NCBI GenBank assembly: GCA_003117195.1 | Contig: BDSI01000154.1 | Location: 197,501 to 261,500, forward strand | Length of the DNA: 64,000 bases | Source: Eudorina sp. 2006-703-Eu-15 | Lineage: Eukaryota; Chlorophyta; Chlorophyceae; Chlamydomonadales; Volvocaceae | Direction of reading: 5' to 3' | In this document: piece after piece, positions 24,601-35,329 of the stretch | Layout of the letters: every line of letters begins with the position of its first letter | Numbering within the stretch: the stretch's first letter is position 1 | Notes under the pieces: model-generated | What the model saw: the letters and a program-made list of their open reading frames with translations, nothing else | What the model was told of the DNA's origin: nothing | Databases searched by the model: none | Position numbers and translations under genes: made by a program

Positions 24601-27600
24601 TTCCTATGTCCCCCGCTTGGTCTCCGTCTCCTATGTCCCCCACCCCCGCAACCCCTCAGGTCAAGCCCGCTGACAAGAAGTACAGCAGCGTCAAGGCCGA
24701 GTACCAAATCGACTTCACTGACAGGTGAGCCGGGGATGGCTGGGCGCCTCGCAAGTACGCATCCGTATAATTGCGCGCGCGCGCCCCTGTCAGGTGCTCT
24801 TCAGGAGCTGAGGGGGAGGGAAGGGGCACGGCGGAGGTGACAGGAGGTTGCCCGTGTCCGATTGCGGTTTGTGATTTGTGCGGACGTTTATTGCCCCGGG
24901 CCCATGAAGGGGGATTCGCACTCCCGACCATATGTGACCCGAGACCCCGGCGGTTGCGTTGCAGTACGGAATCGTTCGACGTGCTGGTCCCTCCCCTGGA
25001 CCTTCCCTGAGCATTTTCGCCCCCCCCACCCATCCCCCTTCCCGCTTCCCCCACCCCGAAACTCACCGGGCCCTACCCGACCTCCTCTTCAACCGTCCAA
25101 AACCATCATTGGCAACCTCTTCCCGGTGCCGCATCGTTGGCCTCCTTCCACCTCCTGCCTTCGCCCACCTCCTGCCTTGCCCACCTCCCCTCAGCACTGA
25201 CGTGAGCGAGGCGGCCGACCAGGACACCTCGGCCATGACGGCCGCAGTGGAGATCACCCCCATTGAGGTGCTGCCGCGGAGGGTGGGGGCCCGCGCCCCC
25301 GTGGACGTGATGGGGCTGGTGCTGGCGCTGGGGCCGCTGGGCACCGTCAAGCGGAAGGCGGACAGCAGCGAGCTGCCGCGCCGGGACGTGACGCTCGGCG
25401 ACATGAGGTGCGTGTGTGTTTGTGTAGATCTGTGTTTATGTAGGTTTAGGGTTTTGTCTGTGGTTTTGTGTAGATCTGTGGGCTTGTAGATCTATCTAGA
25501 ATGTATAGCATTTACGCGGGTCGCAGTGCATCGCGGTTGGAGGGGGAGAAGGGGCAGCAAGATACGGAGGGCAGTATTGTCCCGTGGGGTGTGGGGCCGT
25601 GGTGGCCACGAGGCGACGTCTTGCCCGCCAGACAGTCGGGGTGGGGCGGCACATGCAGGTTGTGCGACGGGTGGGCTGTGTCGCTAGAGGGGGGACATGT
25701 TGATCTGGCGCCAATGTGTACGGAATGTACGGAATGCATGTCTGATAGGAAACTGACATGCATATATGTATGTGTGTGTAGAGCAACAGGGCACACTTTG
25801 TTGTGTTTCTGCGTTTGGTGTTGTTGTGATTGAGTGCATTGTTGCCCCGCTTGAGGCCGTCTCTCCCCTCACTCCGCCCGCCCGCCCCTCGTACGCCCCC
25901 CACCCCCCTCCCCAATATGCCTACCAATTTCCTATACCCTCCTCCCCTCCCCAGCTGCAAGAGTGTGGTGCTGACCCTGTGGGGCGACAACGCGGGCGCC
26001 TTCGCGGCGCAGCTGGACGGGCAGGAGGGCAAGGCGGTGCTGCAGGTGGGAACGTGGGAGGGAGGAAGGGAGGGATTGAAGGAGCAGACTATGATTGGTT
26101 CTTTCGGTTGGATGGTTGGTTGGTTTCTTCGGTTGGCTCCGTCCGTCGCTCCGTGGTGGCATGTGCCCGACGTGGACCCCCGCCGTCGGCTCTCTAGGGC
26201 ACTATGCGGCGCCTCCCTGCTCTGCGACCTGTGTGGACTCTGGCCCGCCCACCCACGCGCCCACCATGAGCTGCACTCGACTCCGCCGCCCCCCGCATAA
26301 GTATTTTGAGTATTCGGGGCAGTATGCCCGGGATCGTTTCTGGGTCTTGTACACCTTTTCCTTTTTGTCCCTCCCCCCCCGCCAGGTGACCCACGTGCGC
26401 GTCACCGACTTCAACGGCTGCTCGCTGTCCTCCCTGACCAAGTCGGTGGTGACGCTCAACCCCGAGGTGCCCGCCACCCGGGAGCTCACCACCTGGTACT
26501 CCACCGCGGGCATGTCGGCGGACAGGTTCACGCCCGTGGGGCAGGACTTGCCGGGAACCCGGGGGACAAGGTGCGTGTGTGTGTATGTATGAAATGCGTA
26601 TTTGCTCAGGTGAGGTGTGTACGGTGTGTGTATGGAAATAATGAGGATACGGTGTGTTAAGAGAAGCGACCCGCCCGACTGGAAATAATGAGGATACGGT
26701 GTGTTAAGAGAAGCGACCCGCCCGACCACCCGGATACGGTGTGTGTTTAGAGGAGGTTACGGTGTGTGTAATACGAACTCTGTGGGTATTCTTAGGCAGG
26801 CAGGGCAGGAGTGAGGGACATGCAACGAGCATGCAACTCTGTGCGTTTGCGTGCGTGTTTGTGTTGGGCGAGTGCGGATTACCCAAGTGGGCATTACCTG
26901 CGTGTATCTCCATGTCAAACACTCGCCCGCCCGCCCGCTGCGATTCACCACATTCCTCCTCCCTTTGCCTCTCCCTTCCCGCCTCCTCCTTCCCTCCCCC
27001 CCTTGCCTCTCGCCTCTGATCCCCCCCTGCGGCCGCAGCAACGGCAGCGGGGCGGTCCCCTCCCGGGAGCGGTTCCTGACCCTGAAGGACGTGGCGACTG
27101 TCACTCCGGATGTGCTGGAGGGGGACAAGGCCGTGTTCCAGGTCGGTGGGTGGCTGGGTCGCTCAACCCCTTATCTCAACTCCCTCCCTTTCCCGTCCGC
27201 ACTCCCCATCTCTGACTCCAACTTGGCCCCCCCCCCCCACACACACACGCAGGCCGTCACGGCGAGTGTGGCTATGGTGAACAGCGACCAGCAGATGTAC
27301 TACCTGGCCAACCCCGAGAATGGACGTAAGGTGAGGGGGGAGTGAGAGAGGAGTGAGAGATGGGGCCGGGGCGGGGCGGGACGCGGCGGGGGAAGGGTAA
27401 CCCTCTTCCGCTTTGCGGCTGCCACCTGCCTCCCCTGCCTCCCTCCACCCCGCCTCCACCACCTCCACTCGATTCTTACTTCCGTGTTGTTGTTGTTGTT
27501 GTCCTCCAGGTGGTGGATCAGGGCGGCGGCCGGTACGCGGAGGCGGACGGCAAGGTGGTGGAGCGCCCCGAGCACCGCTACGTGCTGTCCGTCAAGCTGG

Positions 27601-28201
27601 CGGACCACACCGGGGAGGCCATTGTGCAGCTCTTCAATAAGGAGGTGGGTGGGTGGGGGGGTTTAAGAGTAGGAAAGGAAAGGACACCTGGAGGTGGGTT
27701 TGGAAGGGAGAAGCAAGGAGGCGGGTCCCCGGGGTGAAGTCCTCGGGGTGAGGTAGGTGGGGAGAAAAGGGAAAGAAGGATGTGGTTTGTGGGGGTGTGG
27801 CTGGGAGAAGGGAAGGAAGGAGGTGGATCCAGGGTGTAGGGTAGGGAGAGGCAGGTCTCAGACCACCAGCTCCGGCGGCACGTGTTGCTTGCTCCGCTGC
27901 GTCTGTAATTGCTTTTGTGGTTGTTGTTGTTGTCGTTGTTGTTGTTCATCAACGCCTTCAGGCGGAGGCGGTGATGGGCATGAAGGCGGACGAGCTCGCA
28001 GCGCTCAAGGATTCGGGAGACGGCTTCGCGGCCGCCATCCGCGCGGCGCAGTGGCGGCCTTGGGCGGTCGTCGTGATGAGTAAGGCCCGGGAGTACAACG
28101 GCGAGCGCCGCGTACGACACACCGCGCACAAGCTGGACGCCATGGACTGGGTGGCGGAGGGACAGCGGCTCTTGACGCTGATCGGGAAATACGGCAACTG
28201 A
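21609..28201 (+). CDS. RPA1: Replication protein A large subunit (RPA70)
   Basis: Thirteen exons: 21609-21689, 21770-22131, 22705-22830, 23358-23502, 24121-24216, 24660-24724, 25195-25407, 25955-26045, 26386-26570, 27039-27141, 27253-27330, 27510-27644 and 27962-28201 (1920 nt, 639 aa). The N-terminal OB fold (DBD-F, about 1-105) has VSDLQEVNG and CLLSDGASTMRGVLASQ. A Thr-Pro-rich linker follows (about 106-190). DBD-A is about 192-310 (IAQLHPYLSDWCIKAKLERK, GTFWRGAAEKY, YQIDFTD), DBD-B about 320-440 (LTLWGDNAGAF, VRVTDFNGCSLSS), and DBD-C about 465-639, ending LLTLIGKYGN. RPA binds single-stranded DNA in replication and repair as a heterotrimer, in the nucleus. In DBD-C the zinc-ribbon positions read YYLANPENGRK and RYAEADGK, so all four usual cysteines are absent. 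Otherwise length and order are canonical. A TGTAA lies at 28558-28562. Confidence 0.95.
24456..24482 (+). mobile_element. 27-bp hairpin-tail insertion in RPA1 intron 5
   Basis: The insert contains GGGTCCACCTTATAACGGT and ends GTTACAAA. It is flanked by perfect 10-bp direct repeats AACCCTCAAT at 24446-24455 and 24483-24492, which have the form of a target-site duplication. It belongs to the same group as 60451-60486 and the pair at 48766-49018. Confidence 0.8.
26633..26726 (+). repeat. Tandem 47-bp duplication in RPA1 intron 9
   Basis: Two essentially identical 47-bp units, 26633-26679 and 26680-26726, each containing GAGGATACGGTGTGTTAAG and GCGACCCGCCCGAC. A related sequence sits at 60789-60822 in the virus-like pseudogene region. 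Confidence 0.85.
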
Positions 28202-31050
28202 CGTACGAGAGTACGGCAATGCGGGCATTGGGCGTTTTTTATTGTCCCGAGTCATGGCCGGGATGACGGGCGCAGGTGAGGTGTCTGTGGGGTGAGAGGT
28301 GCCAACGGCTGGAGAATGGAAACTGTGGAATTTCCCACTTTTCCACATGATCTCCAGCCCCGCTCAATCTAGCCAACTTGCCACCGAGCAAAGAAGCGGG
28401 AACAGTTGCTCTGCGGGATTACACCTTTCAGGGTGTGCGTGACGTACGACCGCTGCCTGCACATATCCTCAATCAACAACATGCATGCGTTCTCACACGG
28501 TGTTTATTTTGTGTTCTTCACTTGGCTGTTGTGATGCTTACTTGGGTTGCGGTTTGTTGTAACACGGCATCAGTGCGGTTGGGACGGCTAAGTACTCGTG
28601 CGTACGAGGTCACTCTGCAGCGATAGATTCGGAGCATCGGAGCGCTGTCAGAGCAGAGCAAAGCAGCGTGGAGAACGTAAAGGGAGGGGAAGGGAAATTA
28701 AGACACCGCGAGTGCCTCTGGGCATTGCATTTGGAGGAGGTGGTGGCAGCGGCGGCGGTGGTTGAATGCCCAGCTGCCGGTTAGGTTGTAGGATAGTGTG
28801 GCGTGTGATTATTCGCTCGCGAGCGTCAACGCCGCGCGCCTTGATCACCGGCAGGTGTGCAGGGATATCGGAGCCCAGGAAGGGCGCGTTCGACCGCATT
28901 TGTGGAGGAACTTGACGTCTCGAGGAAACGTCAACCTAGTGAAGCCTCGGCTTCATCATTTCGTGACCCGTGGGTTCCATTGTAACTCAACCCATCCAAC
29001 CTGGCATTTGACTCCTGCTACATCGAAGACAGGAATCTCTGGTTCAGTGCCGTGGCACAAAGATTATTCATTGTTCGGGGCATAGTCGCACCAAGCTTTT
29101 TCGCGGCGCGAAGGCTTCTGAAGCGTCTGTTTGAGACGTGGAAGTACCATATCACCGCCGTGCTCCATAGGGCCGTACACTCCCGGACCCTGTCTACTCG
29201 GGTACGACAGCGCTTTGCTGCCGCCATCCGCCTCAACCCAATCGTCCTCGACACGTCGCCGGCAGTCCTCAACTGAATGAACGTCACAGCGGAACCCCAA
29301 AAAGGGATCCCCGGTCCCCTCAACTGGGGACGCGCGCTACATATGTACACCGCCGTGCATGTCAGGTTGTCATCGCGCTTGGATTATCCAAGACGCCGCC
29401 ATTTTCGTTCAGAATATCCATCACGGTACATCCTCCGCCCCCTGCATGCGTGACTGCAAGGCAACTTTGTGCGCCTGTGTTCGGAGACAGGCGGAGCCGG
29501 AGGGTGTGGCATGCCAGGGCATGCGCGCGCATGTGTGTGTTCGTGTGTGTTCAGAGAAAGAACCCATACAACCCAGCCCAGGACAGACTGGCGTACTTGA
29601 CAAATAACCTGCATGAAAAATCTTACCGGACGCAGCGGCGGCACGGCGAACTAGACAACCGCGCCACCACCGGTGTGCAATGCGGGCATAGAGCTTACTC
29701 TTAAGAAGGAACTACGTGCGCGAAAACGCACCGCCGCAGACGCGCCGTCCTCGGTTACTCATTTGTGCACCCCCCCCCATGTGCACAGCTCGCAGACGGA
29801 TGCGCCGTACTGCCCTGTCAGCCTCCCCCACGGATGTGGGGGGAGGGGAGGAGAGTTCAAACGGCGCTCAGGCGCCGCAAAGCCACAATACCGGTAGCCA
29901 CTGACTGGACAACGCAACCGCGACCACCACCCGAGCTTCCTCCCTTGAACCAGCCCCTCCATCCGGGTCCATCGTTTCTTCAAGTGTGGTGGGGCCGCCG
30001 CACCACCAGCCGGATCGTGCTGCCCACGCCCACCATACGCAGCCCACACGCGGTCATGACCCATGCGGTCCACACCCTGCCACACGCCCCACTCGCTGCC
30101 CTGCACACCTCACACGGAATCGGACCAACCCACCCGCATGCTCATGCTGTGGCGCTGCTGTGTCCACCAGCCATGGCTGGCGACGCGTGCGCTCCAGGGA
30201 CGGATGCTCTCTGTGGACCCGGGCCGGCGGGCCGGCCGACGCCGTCGCGGCTTCCCGCTGCTGCCGCCGCGAGGGTGTTGATGGGGCCTGTGCGCACTGT
30301 TGCTGACTGAGTCGGAACTCTCTCACAGCCAAACATTTCTCAAAGCCGGATCTAGGTGACCAGATCAGCGTTGTCGCGCGCTACCCTTGAGGGAGTGCGG
30401 AAGTTATGCGCCCGGCGGCCTAGGGGGCTGCTGGCCCGCCAACGCCGTCCCTAGCTAAGGGGCCCCAGCGCCGCACCCCGCGGCCGCACCGACACCCTCC
30501 CCCCGTCTGTTTTTGTTTTGTTAGGGTTTGTTTTGCTAGGGTTTGCTGTTCACTCCAGCCCTCACCCCTCGGTGTCCGGCTGACCGCCCGCGTGGCTGCT
30601 GGGAACGCGGCGCCCGCCCACCCGGCTGCTGACGGGTCTGGGGCCCCCTCATTCGCCGGGCTCTCCCCTCACTTCCCCGCGCTCCATGGACTGACCGCCC
30701 GCCCCTCCCTCCCTGCCATGCGACCCGTCCGTCCTTGCCAACAGCCAACAAAATTAGCGGTCGCCGAGCCCTGACATCGCACTAATTGTGATGCTGTCCT
30801 AGCTGTCCCGGCTCTCAGATATCTTATATCTGACCATGCACGCTCTCTTGAATCTATAGCTCCAGCCTTGACGTGCTGTGCATGTGGCTTTGTACGGCGT
30901 CAACGAGGAGGAGTGTCTTGGATCCCCAGCCATCCTACCCACCAGCCGCAACGATCCGTGCCGGGACGAGCCGCACTAGGCGCAGAGCTCGCCCTGACCA
31001 ACCGGCCGACAGCATTCGTTCCTCTCCAACTTAAGACCTCCCTCCCTCCC
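28202..31050. other. Intergenic region between RPA1 and the GT61 genes
   Basis: RPA1 (+) and the first GT61 gene (-) converge here, so both 3' untranslated regions should lie inside. I see no further gene. It contains one target-site-flanked mini-insertion (29276-29317), a region from about 29500 to 29600 with GT-rich runs, and Pro/Arg-coding C-rich sequence near 29750-30750 that shows no domain. Confidence 0.5.
29276..29317 (-). mobile_element. 42-bp hairpin-tail insertion, (CATT)-tailed type
   Basis: Read on the minus strand it contains GGGGATCCC, GGGGTTCCGCTGTGAC and the tail GTTCATT. Perfect 9-bp direct repeats CCTCAACTG flank it at 29267-29275 and 29318-29326. Its core matches the 3' end of the decayed retroelement at 42310-43830. 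Confidence 0.8.
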
Positions 31051-33085
31051 TCATTGCTGCCGCCGCCGCCTGCGCTGCTGCCTCCGAAACCGCGTGCCCT
31101 GATGGAACGGCTCCAGCGGGCTGCGCGCCGTCTCCAGCCCCACCAGCGCGCGCTGCACCGCGAACGTGACCAGGCCGCAGTCCAGGCCCAGCACCTCCCA
31201 GCGCATCGTGGTGTTGGTCGCCACCACCGACCAGTACTGCATGTTGCGCACGGACGACATCTCCCAGAACGCCAGGCCACACCGGGATGACTCCTCGTTG
31301 GCGGCCACCGGGCAGATCTCCACGAGGGCCGTGCCCGGCTGCATGAAGACCATGTTGTAGAAGGCGCCGCCGTGCACCCCCACCATCAGCTTCACGCGCC
31401 TGCCCAGAGCCACGATGTCGGTGAGGGTGGGGTAGTCCTCGGCGCTGAACACCAGCAGCTCCTCGCCCTGGGCCCGCTGCCGCAAGAGGGACTCGATGGC
31501 CCCCCTGCGTCACGGCACGTAGGCAGGTATGTTGTTAAGTGGGTAGGTTGCTAGGCAGGTAGCTCCAAGGCATGGTGATCGTTCATGACACGGCTGCGCG
31601 AACACTCGCAGGAGTCGCCGTGTGTCCAGGGAGGAGGTTCCCAAATCGCACTACACCGCATGTGCAAGCGGGCAAAAACAGACCGAAGCGGAGCGCAGTT
31701 CGGATTCGTTCCCAGCGTAATCCCTCCAAGTGCAAAGCAAGGCGCGGGCTGATCCCGCGGCGGCGGCAACGCGCCGCAGCCGAATTGCACTGGCCCCACG
31801 GGTCATGATCCCATGCACCTGCCGACGCTGGGCCCCCCCCCACCCGCGCTGTCAAAAACAAATCTACGCACAACCTCGCCCTCGGCGGCGCGCGCGGCGC
31901 CCGAGCTGAGCATTTACACACAGACTATGCCGATGGTTGTCACCGATGACCCGCGGGGTCCACTGTAACATCCTTAATAATGAAAAGACTTGATGGTGTG
32001 CGGAGTGCGGTCGAAGAAAGGGAAACCGCGCCCCTACCTGCCTGCCCAAGAACTCAGGGGAACTCAATCCATGCCCTTACGCCCTACCTGCACTCCTCCT
32101 GGTTGTACCAGGTACGGCTGCCACGCCGCGCAAGGAAGAGCACCACCCGCCGGGAGTCGATCGGCGGAACGGCCTTTGGGTCGAAGCCCGCCGCCTCCTG
32201 GACCAGCTCCGAGAACAACTGGTGCGTGTACGGGTGAATGAGTGGCGTCTGGCAGGGGTAGAGCAATAGGCGGGTGCGCAGCTGGGTCAATCGCCCAGCC
32301 GGCAGCCAGCTGTCGGGCTTGAACCCCGGCACCAGAGCCTCCCAGAGCTGTTCTACCATCGTTGCGGGAAGCCGGGGGCTGATGATAAACTTCCAGCCAT
32401 CCGGCATGTTCTTGATCAAGTGCCGCGTCTGCGCCATCATCATCGCCACTCGGTCGCTGAAGTGCTGGAAGGAGTAATCGTCGGGGGACGCTAGGAAGAC
32501 TGCTGCGGGGGCGTCGTCTTTGTTGCCGTCCCAGGGCGGGAAGGCGGACGCGTGTTTATCCGCGCCGTACGCCATACACGCTTCGTCGCTCCATATGCCA
32601 GGTATTGGCTTGCCGCTGTATGTCACATTGGCATATAACAGATTTTGGCCCCTCTGGTTGAGGAAATAGCCATAATCGCCGATCTGACGCCCCCTGGTCC
32701 AAGCATGCCTTAAGTGCGACAATACCTTCAGGTATATGCGTTTCTGCTCTTCATTAACGAAATAAGGTAGACGTATCCGAAAGTCCGGATAAAGAAGCTC
32801 CTCCGCATATATGAGGTTGGGAACGCGACGGCAAGTTGCAGACTCATTGTGTAGTCCTGGGAAGCAGGTTGTGAGGATTATCGGTCGCCATGCATCTGAT
32901 GGCCAACCGCGTGCAATTGTCTGAGATACTGGTACTTGCTGTGTTGTCAGCTCGGAGGAGAAGGGCAGCTGATTTTGACCAAATGTCGCGCAACAGCATA
33001 AAGTTGCAAGCAAAAATGCCGTAAGGGCAGTCAAATACATTTTGATATGTAGTCGTTCCTCGCGTAGCGAGCAAGTCTTAGCCAT
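31051..33085 (-). CDS. GT61-type (DUF563) glycosyltransferase, copy A
   Basis: Two exons (minus), 33085-32088 and 31504-31051, 1452 nt, 483 aa. A short basic N-terminus (MAKTCSLREERLHIK) precedes a hydrophobic segment (MYLTALTAFLLATLCCCATF), the layout of a Golgi type II membrane enzyme. The luminal part has the family landmarks TTCFPGLHNE, NLIYAEELLYPDFRIRLP, FLNQRGQNLLYANV and SPDDYSFQHFSDRV, then VVLFLARRGSRTW and the GT61 signature DYPTLTDIVALGRRVKLMVG-VHGGAFYNMVFMQPG. GT61 includes beta-1,2-xylosyltransferases and EGF-domain O-GlcNAc transferases. The acceptor here is unknown. The C-terminus ends in an Arg/Gln run. Exon 2 is nearly identical over about 205 bp to that of copy C. The intron carries a hairpin repeat near 31936. 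Confidence 0.85.
31936..31981 (+). repeat. Hairpin repeat in GT61-A intron
   Basis: Contains TGTCACCGATGACCCGCG, GGGGTCCACTGTAACATCC and a TTAATAATG tail, so it is a (TAA)-tailed copy, antisense to the host gene. GATGGTTG on the left and GATGGTGTG on the right resemble an imperfect target-site duplication. Confidence 0.75.
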
Positions 33086-33370
33086 ATGGAGTCATTTCAA
33101 AAAAATGCCCAGCTGAAGTCGTGCCCACGAGGTGCAATACGACAAGGACCGCACCTAAGAATGCAATAAGTACAAAAGTAGCCAGGAATGAGTGCGGCCA
33201 AAAAGACGACTCGGAGTATTAGCACAGTATCGGTCCTTTACAGATGCACGAGCACACCAGCGTACGCTGTCATCATCCCGTGAATCCTTGGCCAGGACGG
33301 GCACAACTAGCCTTTGACTACCAAATTATTGGCCGTCTTCAATGTCCATGGCCATCACCGCAACCCCGTC

Positions 33371-35329
33371 CTAGGGGAACTTACTCCCCTGGTGGAAAGC
33401 CTCCAGCGGGCTGCTCAGCGTGCCCAGACCCTCCAGCGCTTGCCGTACCGCAGTTACAACCAGCCCGCACTCCAGGTGGTTGATCTGCCAGTCAGGCGTA
33501 ACGTCCGTGGCGGGCACGGACCAGTACTGCATGTGCCGTACAGACGCGGCTTCCCAGAACATGAGGCCGCAGCGGAAGGACCGCTCGTCCGGCGCCACGG
33601 GACAAACCTCCACGACCGCCGTACCTGGCTGAAAGAAGACGATGTTGTTCAGCGCCCCGCCGTGTACCCCCACAACCAGCTTTACGCGGCGCCCCAAGGC
33701 CACCACGTCGCGGACTTCGGGGTAGTCCTCCTTCCGATAGGTGATCAACTGCTCACCCCGGTTCCGGTCCTGGATCGCGAACTGCAGGGCCATCCTGCGC
33801 GGAAGTGAAACGCAGAGCTTGACCCTCATGACAAGGCAGCGCAGCTTGGGTGAATCGTGTGACACATACACACACTTTCCTCGCGGCTCGGTGTTCTTAC
33901 ACACAAAACTAAATACATCGCCTCGAAAAGAGTAACAGGAATGGTAGAGGGCGCAACACAGGACAGAATAACAAAATAAAGGAATAGTGCCAGCGCGTTA
34001 CCACAACGGGCCTGTGGTACCATGCCCAGCGGCCATCTCAAGCCGCACCGGCTATCATCTAACAGCTCAGATGCATGATACCTTGCTGATTTTTAAGGGT
34101 TCGGCTTTTGCTAGGCTCCTTGGCTGCGCTGGCATCGGACTTTACCATGGCATTTGCTATTCTAGATCTTCCGAGCCCTGCGCCAAGGTAGGTGCCCGCA
34201 CCGAGTCATCCGACGGCAATGTCGCCGGGCTTTCCCCAGCCCCTCGCACCTACCTGCATTCCTCCTGGTTCACCCAAGTCCGCGAGCCGGCCCTCGCGAA
34301 GAACAGCACGACTGACCGCGACGAGATTGGCACCACGGCCCGCGGGTCGAACCCCGCCGCCTGCTGGATCAGCTCCGACGCCAGCTGGTGCGTGTACGGA
34401 TGTACGAGCGGCGTCTGGCAGGGGTACAGCAGCAGGCGGGTGCGGATCTTCGAGTCCCCTGCCGCGCGCAGCAGCGACGCCGCTGAGCTGTTCAGCCCGG
34501 GGACGAGCATGTGCCACAGCTGCTGAACGGCTTCCACTCGGGGTTTCTGGCTGATGATGTACGTCCAGCCCCCCGGCACGTGCTGGGTGGTCAGATGGTG
34601 CGCCTGCGCCAACAGCAGTATCACCCGATCCGTGAAGTGCTGGAAGGACCAGTCGTCCGGGGAGGCCGCAAACACGGCAAAGGGCAACAACGCCTGCTGC
34701 CCCGCGCCGTCGCCGACACCGTCGCCGGCGTCGCCGCCCCCAGGGCCATCCCACGGCGGGAAGGCGCCGCCGCCGCCGCCGCCAGCACCGCTGCCGCCGG
34801 CGTGCCTCTCCGCGCCGTGCGACATGCACGCGTCGTCGGCCCATTTGCCGGGCGCTGGCGTGCCAATGTACGACACATTGCCGTACATGAGGTTCTGGCC
34901 GCGCTGGTTGAGGAAGTAGCCGTGCTCGCCGATGATGCGGCCTCGGCGCCAGAAGTGGCGGTAGTGGCGAATGACCTTGAGGTAGATGCGCTTGTGATCT
35001 GGGTCGACGAAGTGGGGCAACCGGATGCGGAAGTCCTGGTACAGGAGCTCCTCCGCGTACACCAGGTTGGGCGCGCGGCGGCAGGGCGCGGTCTCGTTGT
35101 GGAGGCCAGGGAAGCAGGTCGTGAGGAGTGCGGGCCGCCAAACGTCGGACGGCAGGTTCCGCGTCGTCGGGTAGGACACGTTGATCATCGTATGGGTCGT
35201 GCTGGGGAGGATGAGAGGCTCTGCCAAGGTGTGCTGCCGCGCGATGGCCAGAACCAAGACGGCGGCCACGGCGAGGTGGAGGGTCACCAGCGCGCGCTTC
35301 ATCGGCAGGTCATGGTGCGCTCTATCCAC
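33371..35329 (-). CDS. GT61-type (DUF563) glycosyltransferase, copy B
   Basis: Two exons (minus), 35329-34254 and 33794-33371, 1500 nt, 499 aa, with the intron at the same place and phase as in copies A and C. The N-terminal membrane segment (KRALVTLHLAVAAVLVLAIA) indicates a type II Golgi enzyme. Landmarks are LLTTCFPGLHNE, NLVYAEELLYQDFRIRLP, YFLNQRGQNLMYGNVSY and SPDDWSFQHFTDRV, then VVLFFARAGSRTW, DVVALGRRVKLVVGVHGGAL and FFQPGTAVVEVCPV. A Gly/Ala-rich insertion of about 40 residues (about 185-225) follows CMSHGAERH and is absent from A and C. Its stop lies only about 285 bp from the start of copy A, so A and B form a tandem pair. The acceptor sugar or protein is unknown. Confidence 0.85.

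Noticed and set aside
30515..30545. TTAGGGTTT-like telomeric words (also near 51600 and 57955)
   Set aside because: Only one or two interrupted units each, with no array. Green algal telomeres would show many TTTTAGGG copies.
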